From: Deltaproteobacteria bacterium
Lineage (GTDB): Bacteria > UBA10199 > JADGCS01
Assembly: GCA_024233595.1 (NCBI GenBank)
Contig: JACKPK010000009.1
Coordinates: forward strand, 10,887 to 74,886
DNA: 64,000 nucleotides
Reading direction: 5' to 3'
Shown here: piece by piece, positions 17,267-26,585 of the stretch
How positions within the stretch are numbered: position 1 is the stretch's first letter
Layout: the number at the start of each line of letters is the position of its first letter
Position numbers and translations under genes: made by a program
Notes under the pieces: generated by a model
What the model saw: only the letters and a program-made list of their open reading frames with translations
Told to the model about the DNA's origin: nothing
Database searches by the model: none

Positions 17267-19372
17267 ATGGCACAAATGGCCTTAGACAATCCGAAAGCAG
17301 GGTTTTTAGAGAAAAACTCTGATTTGTTTTTAGCAGGTGGCGTGGTTGCCGTGCTCATGCTCATGATCGTGCCTTTGTCGGCAGCGGTTTTGGACATGTT
17401 CTTGGTGCTTTCTATTGCCATGTCTTTAACAGTGTTATTGCTTGCCATCTACGTGACACGCCCGCTCGATTTGTCACTATTTCCCACCATTTTGCTTTTG
17501 GCCACCATGTATCGCTTGGCTCTGAACTTGGCGTCCACACGTTTGATCTTGCTCAATGGTTCGCAAGGCGCTTCGGCGGCTGGGGTTGTGATTGAGGCCT
17601 TTGGGCAATTTGTTGTTGGTGGTGACGAGGTCGTGGGTCTGATTGTGTTCATCATCATCAACATCATTAACTTTGTGGTGATCACAAAAGGTGCTGGTCG
17701 TATTTCAGAGGTGAGCGCGCGTTTTACCTTGGACGCCATGCCCGGTAAACAATTGGCAATTGATGCCGACTTGAACGCGGGCATCATCAATGATCGCGAA
17801 GCCAAAGAACGCCGTGAAGCGGTGCAAAAAGAAGCTGACTTTTATGGCTCCATGGATGGTGCTTCGAAGTTCGTAAAAGGGGATGCCATTGCCGGTGTGC
17901 TCATCACTTTGATCAACATCGTTGGTGGTTTTATTATCGGTATGGTCAAAGAGAATTTGGATTTTACCGAAGCCTTAAGTGTTTACACCATTTTGACTAT
18001 TGGTGATGGTTTGGTTTCTCAGGTGCCTTCACTCATCATCTCGTTTTCTGCTGGTATGTTGGTCACCAAGGTGAACAAAGAAACCGATTTGAAGACATTG
18101 CTTGTTGGTCAGATGCTAACTGAATACCGTCCGATGATGGTTGTGGCGGCAATTTTATTCTTGATTGGCGCTGTTCCTGGTCTGCCTGCTGGCCCGTTCT
18201 TTTTTATGGCGGCCATTGTGGGCGGCATTGCTTTCATGATCAAAAAGGGCCGCGAAAAAACACAAGAGAAGCAAAGCTTATTAAAAGGCAAAACAACAGG
18301 TGACGACAGCAAGCCCAAAGAAGAAGCTCAATCTGATATTCCACGCGTCATCGATATATTAGAAATCGAAGTGGGCTATGACCTTGTGCCTTTGGTGAGC
18401 AGTAAAAAGAACAACGATTTGGTCAAACGCATTTTGGCAATCCGCAAACAGTTTGCCGAAGAAATGGGCATCATGGTGCCGCCCATTCACATTCAAGATA
18501 ACCTGCAACTCAAGGGCAACGAGTACAACATTCTTCTTAAATCGGTTTCTGTTGGAAAGGGTGAACTTTTGCCGGGGCATTTATTGGCCATGGAATCAGG
18601 AAAGCTCATTCGCACTGTTGATGGCATCCCCACAAAAGAGCCTACATACAATTTGCCGGCTTTGTGGATTTCAGAAGCCAAAAAAGAGGACGCGGTTGTG
18701 GCTGGCTACACGGTTGTCGATTTGGGCAGCGTGTTGGCAACGCATTTGAGCGAACTCATCCGCAAACACAGCCATAAAATTTTCAATCGTCAAGATTTGC
18801 AAACGCTTCTTGATGAATTCAAAAAAACTTACCCCAAAGTGGTGTCCGATTTAATCCCTGAACTCTTGCCTTTTGGAACGGTGTTAAAAGTTTTGCAGAA
18901 TTTACTCAAAGAACGCGTCCCGATTCGCGATTTGCTCACCATTTTGGAGGCTTTGGCGTCTGAAGCGCCAACAATAAAAGATCCTTCGGCATTAACAGAA
19001 TGTGTGCGGCAATCATTGGGACCGATGATCACCAGTCTTTATAAAAACTACAAAAATCAAATCAGAGCTCTTGGTTTGGACAAGGCTTGGGAAGATCGCT
19101 TGAATGCTTCTATTCAAATGACCAACGCGGGTCCCGAGCTGCATGTTGATCCCGTGACATCCCAAAAACTAATCGAGCGAGTGACCCAAAAAATCTCTCA
19201 ACACGCTTCTCCCGAGGGTTTTCCTGTGGTGATGTGTTCCCAGAACGTTCGCCCGCATCTATTTAATTTACTTGATAAATTCATCCCATCGGTCGTTGTT
19301 TTGTCCCATAATGAGGTGGCTGGCAATGCCGATGTGTTATTCGTGGATAATATTGCAGAAAGGGATAAATAA
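17267..19372 (+). CDS. flhA: Flagellar export gate protein FlhA
   Basis: FlhA is the proton-driven nonameric export channel and chaperone-substrate docking platform. The 701 residues are the family norm: eight membrane segments in residues 20-325, the conserved cytoplasmic FHIPEP-type loop (GRISEVSARFTLDAMPGKQ) at about 145-163, and the cytoplasmic domain at about 360-690. It lies 10 bases after flhB, with a weak ribosome site. Confidence 0.97.
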   Translation: MAQMALDNPKAGFLEKNSDLFLAGGVVAVLMLMIVPLSAAVLDMFLVLSIAMSLTVLLLAIYVTRPLDLSLFPTILLLATMYRLALNLASTRLILLNGSQGASAAGVVIEAFGQFVVGGDEVVGLIVFIIINIINFVVITKGAGRISEVSARFTLDAMPGKQLAIDADLNAGIINDREAKERREAVQKEADFYGSMDGASKFVKGDAIAGVLITLINIVGGFIIGMVKENLDFTEALSVYTILTIGDGLVSQVPSLIISFSAGMLVTKVNKETDLKTLLVGQMLTEYRPMMVVAAILFLIGAVPGLPAGPFFFMAAIVGGIAFMIKKGREKTQEKQSLLKGKTTGDDSKPKEEAQSDIPRVIDILEIEVGYDLVPLVSSKKNNDLVKRILAIRKQFAEEMGIMVPPIHIQDNLQLKGNEYNILLKSVSVGKGELLPGHLLAMESGKLIRTVDGIPTKEPTYNLPALWISEAKKEDAVVAGYTVVDLGSVLATHLSELIRKHSHKIFNRQDLQTLLDEFKKTYPKVVSDLIPELLPFGTVLKVLQNLLKERVPIRDLLTILEALASEAPTIKDPSALTECVRQSLGPMITSLYKNYKNQIRALGLDKAWEDRLNASIQMTNAGPELHVDPVTSQKLIERVTQKISQHASPEGFPVVMCSQNVRPHLFNLLDKFIPSVVVLSHNEVAGNADVLFVDNIAERDK

Positions 19373-19416
19373 AGTGGCAATTTGCCTAGAATAGTATAAA
19401 ATATAAGGTCCTTGTT

Positions 19417-20667
19417 ATGATTACGAAAATTTACAAAGCCAAAACCTATTCCGAAGCCATCGCCGCGATTAAATCCGAAATGGGGGCTTCGGCAAAAATC
19501 ATTTCGACCCAAAAAATCGCTGCCTCTAAAGGTTTGTTTTCTAGAAAACCAGGGGGAGTTGAGGTGCAAGCTAGTGTCGATGAACGACAACTGACTCAAG
19601 AGCAAATCGAACGCATTCATTCGGCAGGTGCCCCCGTAAAAAAACAAAGTGGCATCAAAGGCTTGTTCAAAGCAAAGGCACCGGAACCTGCAAAACCAGA
19701 TAACGATTTATTTGAACGTTTGGAGCAACTCGAGCGAGTCAAAGCAAGGTTGCAACGCGATAACGAAAGTTTAAGAAAAAGAGTGGACGCACTCGGGAGT
19801 TTGTCGGCTTCTGCTGAACCTCAGAATGAGTGGGACAAAATCAAGCCAGTCTTAAATGTTTTAAAAAATCAAAAAATGCCTGTGGAACTTTACGATGAGT
19901 ACCACGAGCAGCTCAATGCTCTGCCTCAAAACTCAACCCAAGAAGAAATTCTGGATCAGTTCTTTGGTATGGTGAGCCAAAATCTTAAGTTTAGTCAGTC
20001 TGCTTTGCCAGAGCGTTTTGCTTTGGTTGGACCTTCCGGGGCGGGCAAAACAGTCACGGCCATCAAGCTTGTTTCTTTGCTGCGCGAGCAAAAAAAGAAA
20101 GTCATGTTGGTCAGTTTAGATGGCCACGTGAGTCATTGTGAATTTTTACGCATTTGTGCCGAAGAACTGGGTGTGACTTTCCATGTTGTTCACCAAACCC
20201 GTGGCATCAATAATTTATTGCCAGAGCTCAAGGGGTACGACCACGTTGTCATCGACACCGAATCGGTATCAGGTCTTAAAGAAGACGCTTTGTCACAACT
20301 CAGAGCCAAGATCGATAAACTCAATGCCGAAAGCATTTTGGTTTTAGAGAGTGACCGCATGAGCCAAGCTGATGTTTTAAACGGTTACAAAACGCTTGGG
20401 CTTCATTCTGTGATTTTTACAAAGTTAGATGAATCCAAAACAATCGGCCCCATGTTGGCTGAAAGCAAGCAGTTGAATACCCCTGTTTCTTATTTTGGAA
20501 TTGGCAACGCGGTGGGGCAAGATTTGGAAAAAGCCACACCTGAACGAGTTTTGGGATTTTTAATCCCAGGCCCGCAGGACCAAGTTGCTGCAGCGCAATC
20601 GCAAGCAGAGTCGGGAAAATTACATTCCGATGATGATGCGCAAAAATTTAAACCTTTGGTGATTTAA
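19417..20667 (+). CDS. flhF: Flagellar SRP-family GTPase FlhF, with altered active-site motifs
   Basis: FlhF places and numbers polar flagella. The 416-residue protein has a basic/Gln-rich B-domain (1-120), an N-domain (about 125-190) and a GTPase G-domain (about 200-390). The P-loop GPSGAGKT is intact at about 205-212 and the base-recognition motif TKLDE at about 335. The usual DTAGR motif reads DTESVSG (about 278). The DTYRxxAxEQL motif reads LDGHVSHCEFL (about 234), so the catalytic Arg and Gln are missing. FlhG/FleN, normally next to it, is absent from the window. Nucleotide binding is plausible; GTP hydrolysis may be impaired. Confidence 0.9.
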   Translation: MITKIYKAKTYSEAIAAIKSEMGASAKIISTQKIAASKGLFSRKPGGVEVQASVDERQLTQEQIERIHSAGAPVKKQSGIKGLFKAKAPEPAKPDNDLFERLEQLERVKARLQRDNESLRKRVDALGSLSASAEPQNEWDKIKPVLNVLKNQKMPVELYDEYHEQLNALPQNSTQEEILDQFFGMVSQNLKFSQSALPERFALVGPSGAGKTVTAIKLVSLLREQKKKVMLVSLDGHVSHCEFLRICAEELGVTFHVVHQTRGINNLLPELKGYDHVVIDTESVSGLKEDALSQLRAKIDKLNAESILVLESDRMSQADVLNGYKTLGLHSVIFTKLDESKTIGPMLAESKQLNTPVSYFGIGNAVGQDLEKATPERVLGFLIPGPQDQVAAAQSQAESGKLHSDDDAQKFKPLVI

Positions 20668-20683
20668 CGTAAGAAAGGCCGCT

Positions 20684-21436
20684 TTGACAGCTTATCAACA
20701 ACAACCTTACGCTGCGAATCAGTTTCGTCTTGATGAAGAGAAAAAAGCGATCGTCGTTGAGCACATGCCTTTGGTGAAGTTCATTGCCCAACGCATTAAA
20801 GATCGGTTGCCAAGTCATATCTTGATCGAAGATTTAGAGCATGCTGGCGTGTTGGGTTTAATGGAAGCTGTGTGCCGATACGATGCTAGTCAAAACAACC
20901 AATTTAAAACTTACGCCGAACACCGGATTCGCGGTGCCATTTTAGATGATCTGCGCAAAAACGACTGGATGACACGAACAGGTCGCGAAAAATACAAACT
21001 TCTAGAAAGCACGATCACGAATCTCGAAAAAAAATACAAACGCGAAGTGTCTTCTGACGAAATTGCAGATGCTTTGGGCATGAAAATGGAAGAGTACTTT
21101 TCCTTCTTAAACGATGCCAAAACTGGTGTGTTCCTCAGTTTAGAAGACGTGGTGCAAAAACGCGAGATTCGTGACCCAAGTGAAGACGATGGTCTTTCGG
21201 CTGCAGAGAATAAGGTTTGGATTGATCAGGTTAAAAAGCTCATGGCGGAAGAAATCGACAAACTCAAGCGCCAAGAAAAACTAGTTTTGTCTCTTTATTA
21301 TTATGAAGAGCTAACTTTAAGAGAAATTGGTGAGGTCTTGGAAAAAACAGAATCTCGTATTTGTCAGATTCACAACGAGGTGATGGAAAAATTAGCGCGA
21401 CGTCTTAAGAAAAGAGTGCAAGACGATGAAGGATAA
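20684..21436 (+). CDS. fliA: RNA polymerase sigma factor FliA (sigma-28)
   Basis: FliA directs transcription of late flagellar genes. The TTG start has ribosome site AAGAAAGG 6 bases upstream. The 250 residues contain sigma region 2 (HILIEDLEHAGVLGLMEAV then QFKTYAEHRIRGAILDDLR, about 45-90), region 3 (about 105-145) and region 4 helix-turn-helix (LTLREIGEVLEKTESRICQI, about 207-226). Matching promoters are seen at 43054, 52409 and 53943. Its end overlaps the next gene by 11 bases, so the glycosyltransferase gene is co-transcribed. No flgM is present nearby. Confidence 0.96.
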   Translation: MTAYQQQPYAANQFRLDEEKKAIVVEHMPLVKFIAQRIKDRLPSHILIEDLEHAGVLGLMEAVCRYDASQNNQFKTYAEHRIRGAILDDLRKNDWMTRTGREKYKLLESTITNLEKKYKREVSSDEIADALGMKMEEYFSFLNDAKTGVFLSLEDVVQKREIRDPSEDDGLSAAENKVWIDQVKKLMAEEIDKLKRQEKLVLSLYYYEELTLREIGEVLEKTESRICQIHNEVMEKLARRLKKRVQDDEG

Positions 21437-23930
21437 TCAGTCTCCAAAAATATCTCTTTGCATGATTGTTAAGGATGAGGCCCATAACCTTGTTGAGCTA
21501 TTGTCCAAAGCCAAGCTTCATTGCGATGAAATGATCATTGTGGACACGGGTTCCACAGATAACAGCGTGCAAGTGGCTAAAGAAGCTGGTGCTAGCGTTT
21601 ACGCTTATGCCTGGCAGAATGACTTTTCGAAGGCTCGTAATTTTTCTATCGAAAAAGCTATGGGCGATTGGATTTTGGTTTTGGATGCTGATGAACGTCT
21701 GAGTGATGCGGGTTGGCAAAAAATCAAAGAAACCATTGCTGGTCGTTCTGAATCTTTTTTCAATCTTGCTCAGATCAATTACGTGAATGATCCTTATGTG
21801 CATGGCTTTCAATCCAATTCATTTTTAGAAACAGGTTTTGAGCAGTACAAGGGTTTTACCATTTCTTGGTTGGTGCGTTTGTTTCGCAATCACATGGGGT
21901 ATCGTTTTCAAGGTGCTGTGCACGAACACCTGTGTCAAAACAATCAAATTTTAGAAGGCGAGCGCCTTGATGTTAAATTGCATCATCATGGCTTGGTGTT
22001 GAGCCCCGAAAAAATGCAGCAAAAGAAACGTTTTTATTTGGATCTTGGCATCAGAAAAGTAAACGATGACCCAACATCGACCAAAGCCTGGCATGAGCTG
22101 GGAGTGGCTTATTGGGAGATGCAAGATTTGCTCAAAGCGGCGGAACAGTTTGATCGCGCTTTAGAAATCAACCCTGATTACTTGCCATCCTTGATCGCAA
22201 GAGGCTCAGTTTATCAGCATTTAAAACAAAACAAGCAAGCCGAAGCAGATTTTATTCATATTCTAAAACTTGATCCTCGTCGTCAGGGCATTGCTTACGC
22301 ACTTGGTCGCCTTGCTCAGGAGCAGGGTGATTTTCAAAAAGCTTTAGATTGGTACAAGCAAGAGATTCGTGTGCAGCCGGGTTGGGATCCTGCTCGTTTT
22401 TGGTTGTCGTATTGTTATGATCAATTGCGCAGCCAAGACCCTCAGCGCAAGCCAAGTGTTTCTATTTGTTACATCACCAAAAACGAAGAGAGCTGTCTTG
22501 CTGAATCGCTTCGCTCTGTAAAAGATCATGCTGATGAAATCATTGTTTTGGACACGGGTTCTCATGACAAAACAAAAGAGATTGCCAAAGAATGGGGCGC
22601 CAAGGTTTTTGATTTTGAATGGCAAAATGATTTTGCGCTAGCCCGTAACCATTCTCTGGTGCACGCGACTGGTGAATGGGTGTTGGTTTTGGATGCCGAT
22701 GAAGTTCTTTCCGAAAAAGCATGGGCTGAAATTCAGCATTTGTTACTAAACGCTAGTTATCTAGAATATTATTTGGTGCAAACCACCTACACAAACGCGT
22801 CTACTATTTTACGTTGGAAAGCAAACGACATTGCTGAAAAAGAAGCCGAAGGTTACAAAGGTTATTTTGAATCGCCTTTGGTGCGCTTGTTTCGCAACAC
22901 TCCCAAAATTAAATTTTTTGGAGCTGTTCACGAGCATGCTGCTCATGAAGATTCTAAAGTTGTGCCTTGCTTAACAAAAATACGCATTCATCATTATGGT
23001 AAGTTTCGTGATGAAGAACGCATGCAAGATAAAGCTAATCTCTACAAAGCCATTGGCGAAAAGAAGCTAGCCGATATGCCGGAAGAGCCGCATGCTTTTT
23101 ACGAAATGGCTGTGCAAAACTGGGAATTAGAGCAAATGGACGATGTTGAAGATTTGCTTTTAAAAGCCATAGAGCTGGACCCAAACCACATGGATGCGCA
23201 AGTGGCTTATGCTTGTTTTTTACAACAAGAAGCGCGTTACCCAGATGCTTTAGAACAGTTTGCTAAAGTCATTGCGTTAAAACCCGAGCACGCTGAGGCT
23301 CATTTTTTCCTTAGCTCTGTTTTGATTGAGCTTAAAAAATACGATTTGGCATTGCAGATGTTGCAAAAAGCAAAGGCATTGGGTTTCCATAATGAAGTGG
23401 CTTTGGCTTTGAACGAAGGCATGGTGGCTTTAAACGTAAAAGATTTTGCTAAGGCCATAGAAATTTTTAAAAACGCTTTGCGTTTTAACGATGAGTTTGA
23501 ACCTGTGTTGAGTAATCTTGCTTTGGCTTATTTAAAAGCACAAGATTTTCAAAACGCCACCGAGGTGGCCAATAAACTTTTAAAGGCGCACCCACAGTCT
23601 TTTGTGGCTTACAAATACCTGGGCGAGATTGCTTTTAATTTAGGCCACATTCAACAGGCTCAAGATAACTTTCGCAAAGCGAGCGAACTGAACCCTAACG
23701 CGCAAGATGTTAAAGTGCAGCTTTTGATTTGTTGTCATGTTTTAAAAGAAAGCAACGAGCTTCAGAAAATTGAAAAACAACTCTTTGAAAAGGGACTTGT
23801 GCCTGACAACAAGGTTTATTTTGAAAAGGTTTTTGAAATCTACAAAGCTAGAAGTGATCATGCCGGTTTACAGAGATTGTCTGGTTATTTGGCTGTCTCA
23901 AACCAGTTTCATGAAAAGGAGAAAATATGA
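21426..23930 (+). CDS. Tandem GT2 glycosyltransferase/TPR protein
   Basis: The 834 residues hold two copies of a GT2-type glycosyltransferase domain, each followed by TPR repeats. The first domain (about 8-200) starts ISLCMIVKDEAHNL and carries the nucleotide-sugar motif LVLDADERL. The second (about 346-545) starts VSICYITKNEESCL and repeats LVLDADEVL. Both share the internal motif FEWQNDFALARN or AYAWQNDFSKARN. TPR helices lie at about 220-335 and 565-805. The domains resemble SunS/WaaE-type enzymes that modify protein or lipid acceptors. Overlap with fliA suggests flagellin modification, but the sugar and acceptor are unknown. Confidence 0.85.
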   Translation: MKDNQSPKISLCMIVKDEAHNLVELLSKAKLHCDEMIIVDTGSTDNSVQVAKEAGASVYAYAWQNDFSKARNFSIEKAMGDWILVLDADERLSDAGWQKIKETIAGRSESFFNLAQINYVNDPYVHGFQSNSFLETGFEQYKGFTISWLVRLFRNHMGYRFQGAVHEHLCQNNQILEGERLDVKLHHHGLVLSPEKMQQKKRFYLDLGIRKVNDDPTSTKAWHELGVAYWEMQDLLKAAEQFDRALEINPDYLPSLIARGSVYQHLKQNKQAEADFIHILKLDPRRQGIAYALGRLAQEQGDFQKALDWYKQEIRVQPGWDPARFWLSYCYDQLRSQDPQRKPSVSICYITKNEESCLAESLRSVKDHADEIIVLDTGSHDKTKEIAKEWGAKVFDFEWQNDFALARNHSLVHATGEWVLVLDADEVLSEKAWAEIQHLLLNASYLEYYLVQTTYTNASTILRWKANDIAEKEAEGYKGYFESPLVRLFRNTPKIKFFGAVHEHAAHEDSKVVPCLTKIRIHHYGKFRDEERMQDKANLYKAIGEKKLADMPEEPHAFYEMAVQNWELEQMDDVEDLLLKAIELDPNHMDAQVAYACFLQQEARYPDALEQFAKVIALKPEHAEAHFFLSSVLIELKKYDLALQMLQKAKALGFHNEVALALNEGMVALNVKDFAKAIEIFKNALRFNDEFEPVLSNLALAYLKAQDFQNATEVANKLLKAHPQSFVAYKYLGEIAFNLGHIQQAQDNFRKASELNPNAQDVKVQLLICCHVLKESNELQKIEKQLFEKGLVPDNKVYFEKVFEIYKARSDHAGLQRLSGYLAVSNQFHEKEKI

Positions 23931-24838
23931 AATGGTCTGAAGTCGCCAAGATTTTAAATCATTTTGGATTCCAACTTAAAGAACAATCTCGTGAAGATTT
24001 TGATCAAGAAGTAAAAGGCTTAAGTCGCTATTGCTATTTTGGTGAATCAGACGGTTTGGTTTGGTATCTAAAAAAGGGCAGTGAAAAAGCATTTATTGAA
24101 CTCTATCAAAATGCTCCTGCTTTTAAAGCGAACCCCAAACAAGCAGAGGATGGCGATCACATCACTCTCAGTTTTGCCTTTGAAGATCCTCAGTATGATG
24201 ATCTTTTGGAGCTTGTTGATTTTATGCAAAGCGGTTTGATTGAGGCTTTTTATATTCAAGGCGTTTCTTATGTGTTCCCTCAGATTGTGCGCGAGCTGGC
24301 GGATCCGACCATTCAGAATAAAAATGACGATTTCAGAAACGATATTCTGAATCGTTTGCAAGGGGAACAGGGCAGCATCAAAGACAACGCTATCATTCAA
24401 AATTACATGGGCAAGTTGTACAACGATTTGGGACAACATCAAAAAGCAGCTCAGCATTTTGTGAACGCTTGTGAAGCCGAGCCTTTTTTTGGTGAGCCTT
24501 ACTCAAATATGGGAACGCTCATGTGGGCCACAGGCGATAAAGAGCGTTCTTTTAAATTGTTTCGCGAAGCCATTATTCGGAATCCTTTTGATGTGTCTAT
24601 GCAGGATAATTTTATTAAATCCGGCATTCATTTGGGAAAAAGTGAAGAGATGAAAACGGCGATTGAAAAAATCGAGGAGTATTATCCTGATTACATTGAT
24701 TTGCTTTTCTTAAAGGCTCTTCTTTACCAAAATGCAGGCCAAAAAGAAGAATGCGCCAATGCTCTAAAAGAATTGATTAAGCGCAATCCAAGCGACCAAC
24801 GTGCTCAAACTATGTTGAGCGAAATGGCGCAGGAGTAA
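23927..24838 (+). CDS. TPR-repeat protein of unknown function
   Basis: The ATG overlaps the preceding stop by 4 bases, with AAGGAGAA as ribosome site. The 303 residues split into an unrecognised acidic N-terminal domain (about 1-125) and a TPR array (about 140-300; for example a repeat starting HQKAAQHFVNACEAEPFFGE). There is no signal peptide or membrane segment. Position between the GT2 fusion and maf genes suggests a scaffold or partner for flagellin glycosylation. That role is inference. Confidence 0.75.
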   Translation: MKWSEVAKILNHFGFQLKEQSREDFDQEVKGLSRYCYFGESDGLVWYLKKGSEKAFIELYQNAPAFKANPKQAEDGDHITLSFAFEDPQYDDLLELVDFMQSGLIEAFYIQGVSYVFPQIVRELADPTIQNKNDDFRNDILNRLQGEQGSIKDNAIIQNYMGKLYNDLGQHQKAAQHFVNACEAEPFFGEPYSNMGTLMWATGDKERSFKLFREAIIRNPFDVSMQDNFIKSGIHLGKSEEMKTAIEKIEEYYPDYIDLLFLKALLYQNAGQKEECANALKELIKRNPSDQRAQTMLSEMAQE

Positions 24839-24860
24839 ATCCTGTACTTGTGGGGGTTCA

Positions 24861-26585
24861 TTGAATCAATTTCAAGTCAATCTGCAACAATTTGGCGATG
24901 TTTCTCCCATTGAAAAGAATGTTTTGGACGAAACGCGTTCCCTGTATATTTTGTATGGCTTGGGGGATGGTCGTTATCTTCGTAAACTCGTCAATCTTTC
25001 CTGTGTAAAACATGTTCTGGTGTTTGAACCCAGCACGCAGTTGCTTGCTTCTTTAGAACAACAAGGTCGTCTAAAAGATTTATTGAATCACCCCAAAGTG
25101 AGGTTGTTGTCTGGTTCCGAAACCGATCTGTACCAAAGAAACATCGAAACCTACCTCATGGAAGAAATTGACCGGTACAGTTTTAGTGGCAACTTTGGCA
25201 CACTCATGACTCCTGGTGCCGAAAAGATTCCAGAGTACCGGCCTTATTTTTTAAAATTTGCTGAATCTTTAAAGAATGCCATCAATAATGTGGGTGTTTA
25301 CGCTAAGTTTGATCCAGAAGATTCCTTGTTTGGTCTGAGTAATTTTTTAAAAAATCTTTCTGGCATCAATAAGGCTCATCCCGTTGACTGTCTGATTGGC
25401 AGTGCTCAAGGTAAAGATGCGGTTGTTGTGGCTCCTGGACCTTCTTTGCAAACGGTTATCCCGCATTTACACAAAATCAGAGATAAAGTGATTCTCATTT
25501 CGGTTGATTCGGCAGCACGGGTTTTAAAAGAAAATAATCTCACTCCCGATATCATTTGCGCTTTAGAACGTTCGGAAGACATTCGTAGCTACGTCGAAAT
25601 TTCTTTTGATAAACAGCCTTATTACTGTGTGCCAAGCATTGTGCATCCTCATGTTTGGAATGTTGTTCAAGACAGAAGCTTCATTGTTCATCGCGACACG
25701 GGATTTGATTCTTGGCTTTATGCTGATCGTAACCGGTATTTTTTGGGTCAAACTGTGAGCCAGCTTGGTTTGCGTGTGGCTTCTATTTTAGGTTGCCGCA
25801 CCATTTACATGGCAGGCATCGATTGTGCTTTTGATCCCGAGTCAGGGCAATCGCATCATGCTGATGCTTCTGAGCAGGTTCAAAATGCCGGAGAAGATGT
25901 TCATAACCGCAAAGATTTTGAAGTGGTTGAAGTCACAGGTTACGATGGTCAGCCTAAAAAGACCTATTCTATTTGGATGGTTGATGCACAGATCATTTCT
26001 GGTTTTGCTTTGCGAGAAGGGCTGAACATCAAACGCCTTTGTCCAGAAAACTACTGTTATCCAATCAAAGGTGTTGAGCGCCTTGATCCTGAAACTTTGT
26101 TGAGTGTGGATGCTGATGATTTTGATTTTTCAGAAACCATTTTAAAAAGACGACAAAGCACTCAATTAATGCCCGCTGATCTTAAACAAGAATCAGAAAA
26201 AGTGATTAAGCATCTCATGTGTCTCAAAAAAGCGTGTTACCGCCAGTTGGAGAAAACCTTGGAGTTTTCTTATGAGTACCACGCGGGCTTTCCTGCACAC
26301 CGACCGCTTTACCGAGACTTTTTCTTAGAACTAGAAAGTAAGCGTTTGGAATCAACCAAAATTGAATTCAACGCTTACATGGGACTTTTGCACAATATCT
26401 TGCAAGGTGAGTACGCGCGTGTTGGGTATCAGATTCACGCCACAGAAATGGATGCCAATCGCGACGAGCTTGGCAAAATTTGTAATAAGATTGCTTTGTA
26501 TCAACGCTGGTTTCAGTTGCTTGCGCAAACTGCTGATCGCGTTTCCGATATGATTTCTTACCATCTGTTAGGGGAGAAATCATGA
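24861..26585 (+). CDS. maf: Motility-associated factor (Maf, DUF115) glycosyltransferase, copy 1
   Basis: Maf proteins transfer nonulosonic acids such as pseudaminic acid to flagellin Ser/Thr residues before export. This 574-residue copy uses a TTG start behind GGGGG. The central DUF115 (MptE-like) domain is at about 185-400. Its motifs are VVVAPGPSLQTVIPHL (about 192), VDSAARVLKENNLTPDI (about 216) and AGIDCAFDPESGQSHHA (about 318). The N-terminal Rossmann-like half includes LYGLGDGRYLRK. It overlaps the second copy by 4 bases. It is more distant from the other five copies than they are from each other. Confidence 0.88.
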   Translation: MNQFQVNLQQFGDVSPIEKNVLDETRSLYILYGLGDGRYLRKLVNLSCVKHVLVFEPSTQLLASLEQQGRLKDLLNHPKVRLLSGSETDLYQRNIETYLMEEIDRYSFSGNFGTLMTPGAEKIPEYRPYFLKFAESLKNAINNVGVYAKFDPEDSLFGLSNFLKNLSGINKAHPVDCLIGSAQGKDAVVVAPGPSLQTVIPHLHKIRDKVILISVDSAARVLKENNLTPDIICALERSEDIRSYVEISFDKQPYYCVPSIVHPHVWNVVQDRSFIVHRDTGFDSWLYADRNRYFLGQTVSQLGLRVASILGCRTIYMAGIDCAFDPESGQSHHADASEQVQNAGEDVHNRKDFEVVEVTGYDGQPKKTYSIWMVDAQIISGFALREGLNIKRLCPENYCYPIKGVERLDPETLLSVDADDFDFSETILKRRQSTQLMPADLKQESEKVIKHLMCLKKACYRQLEKTLEFSYEYHAGFPAHRPLYRDFFLELESKRLESTKIEFNAYMGLLHNILQGEYARVGYQIHATEMDANRDELGKICNKIALYQRWFQLLAQTADRVSDMISYHLLGEKS

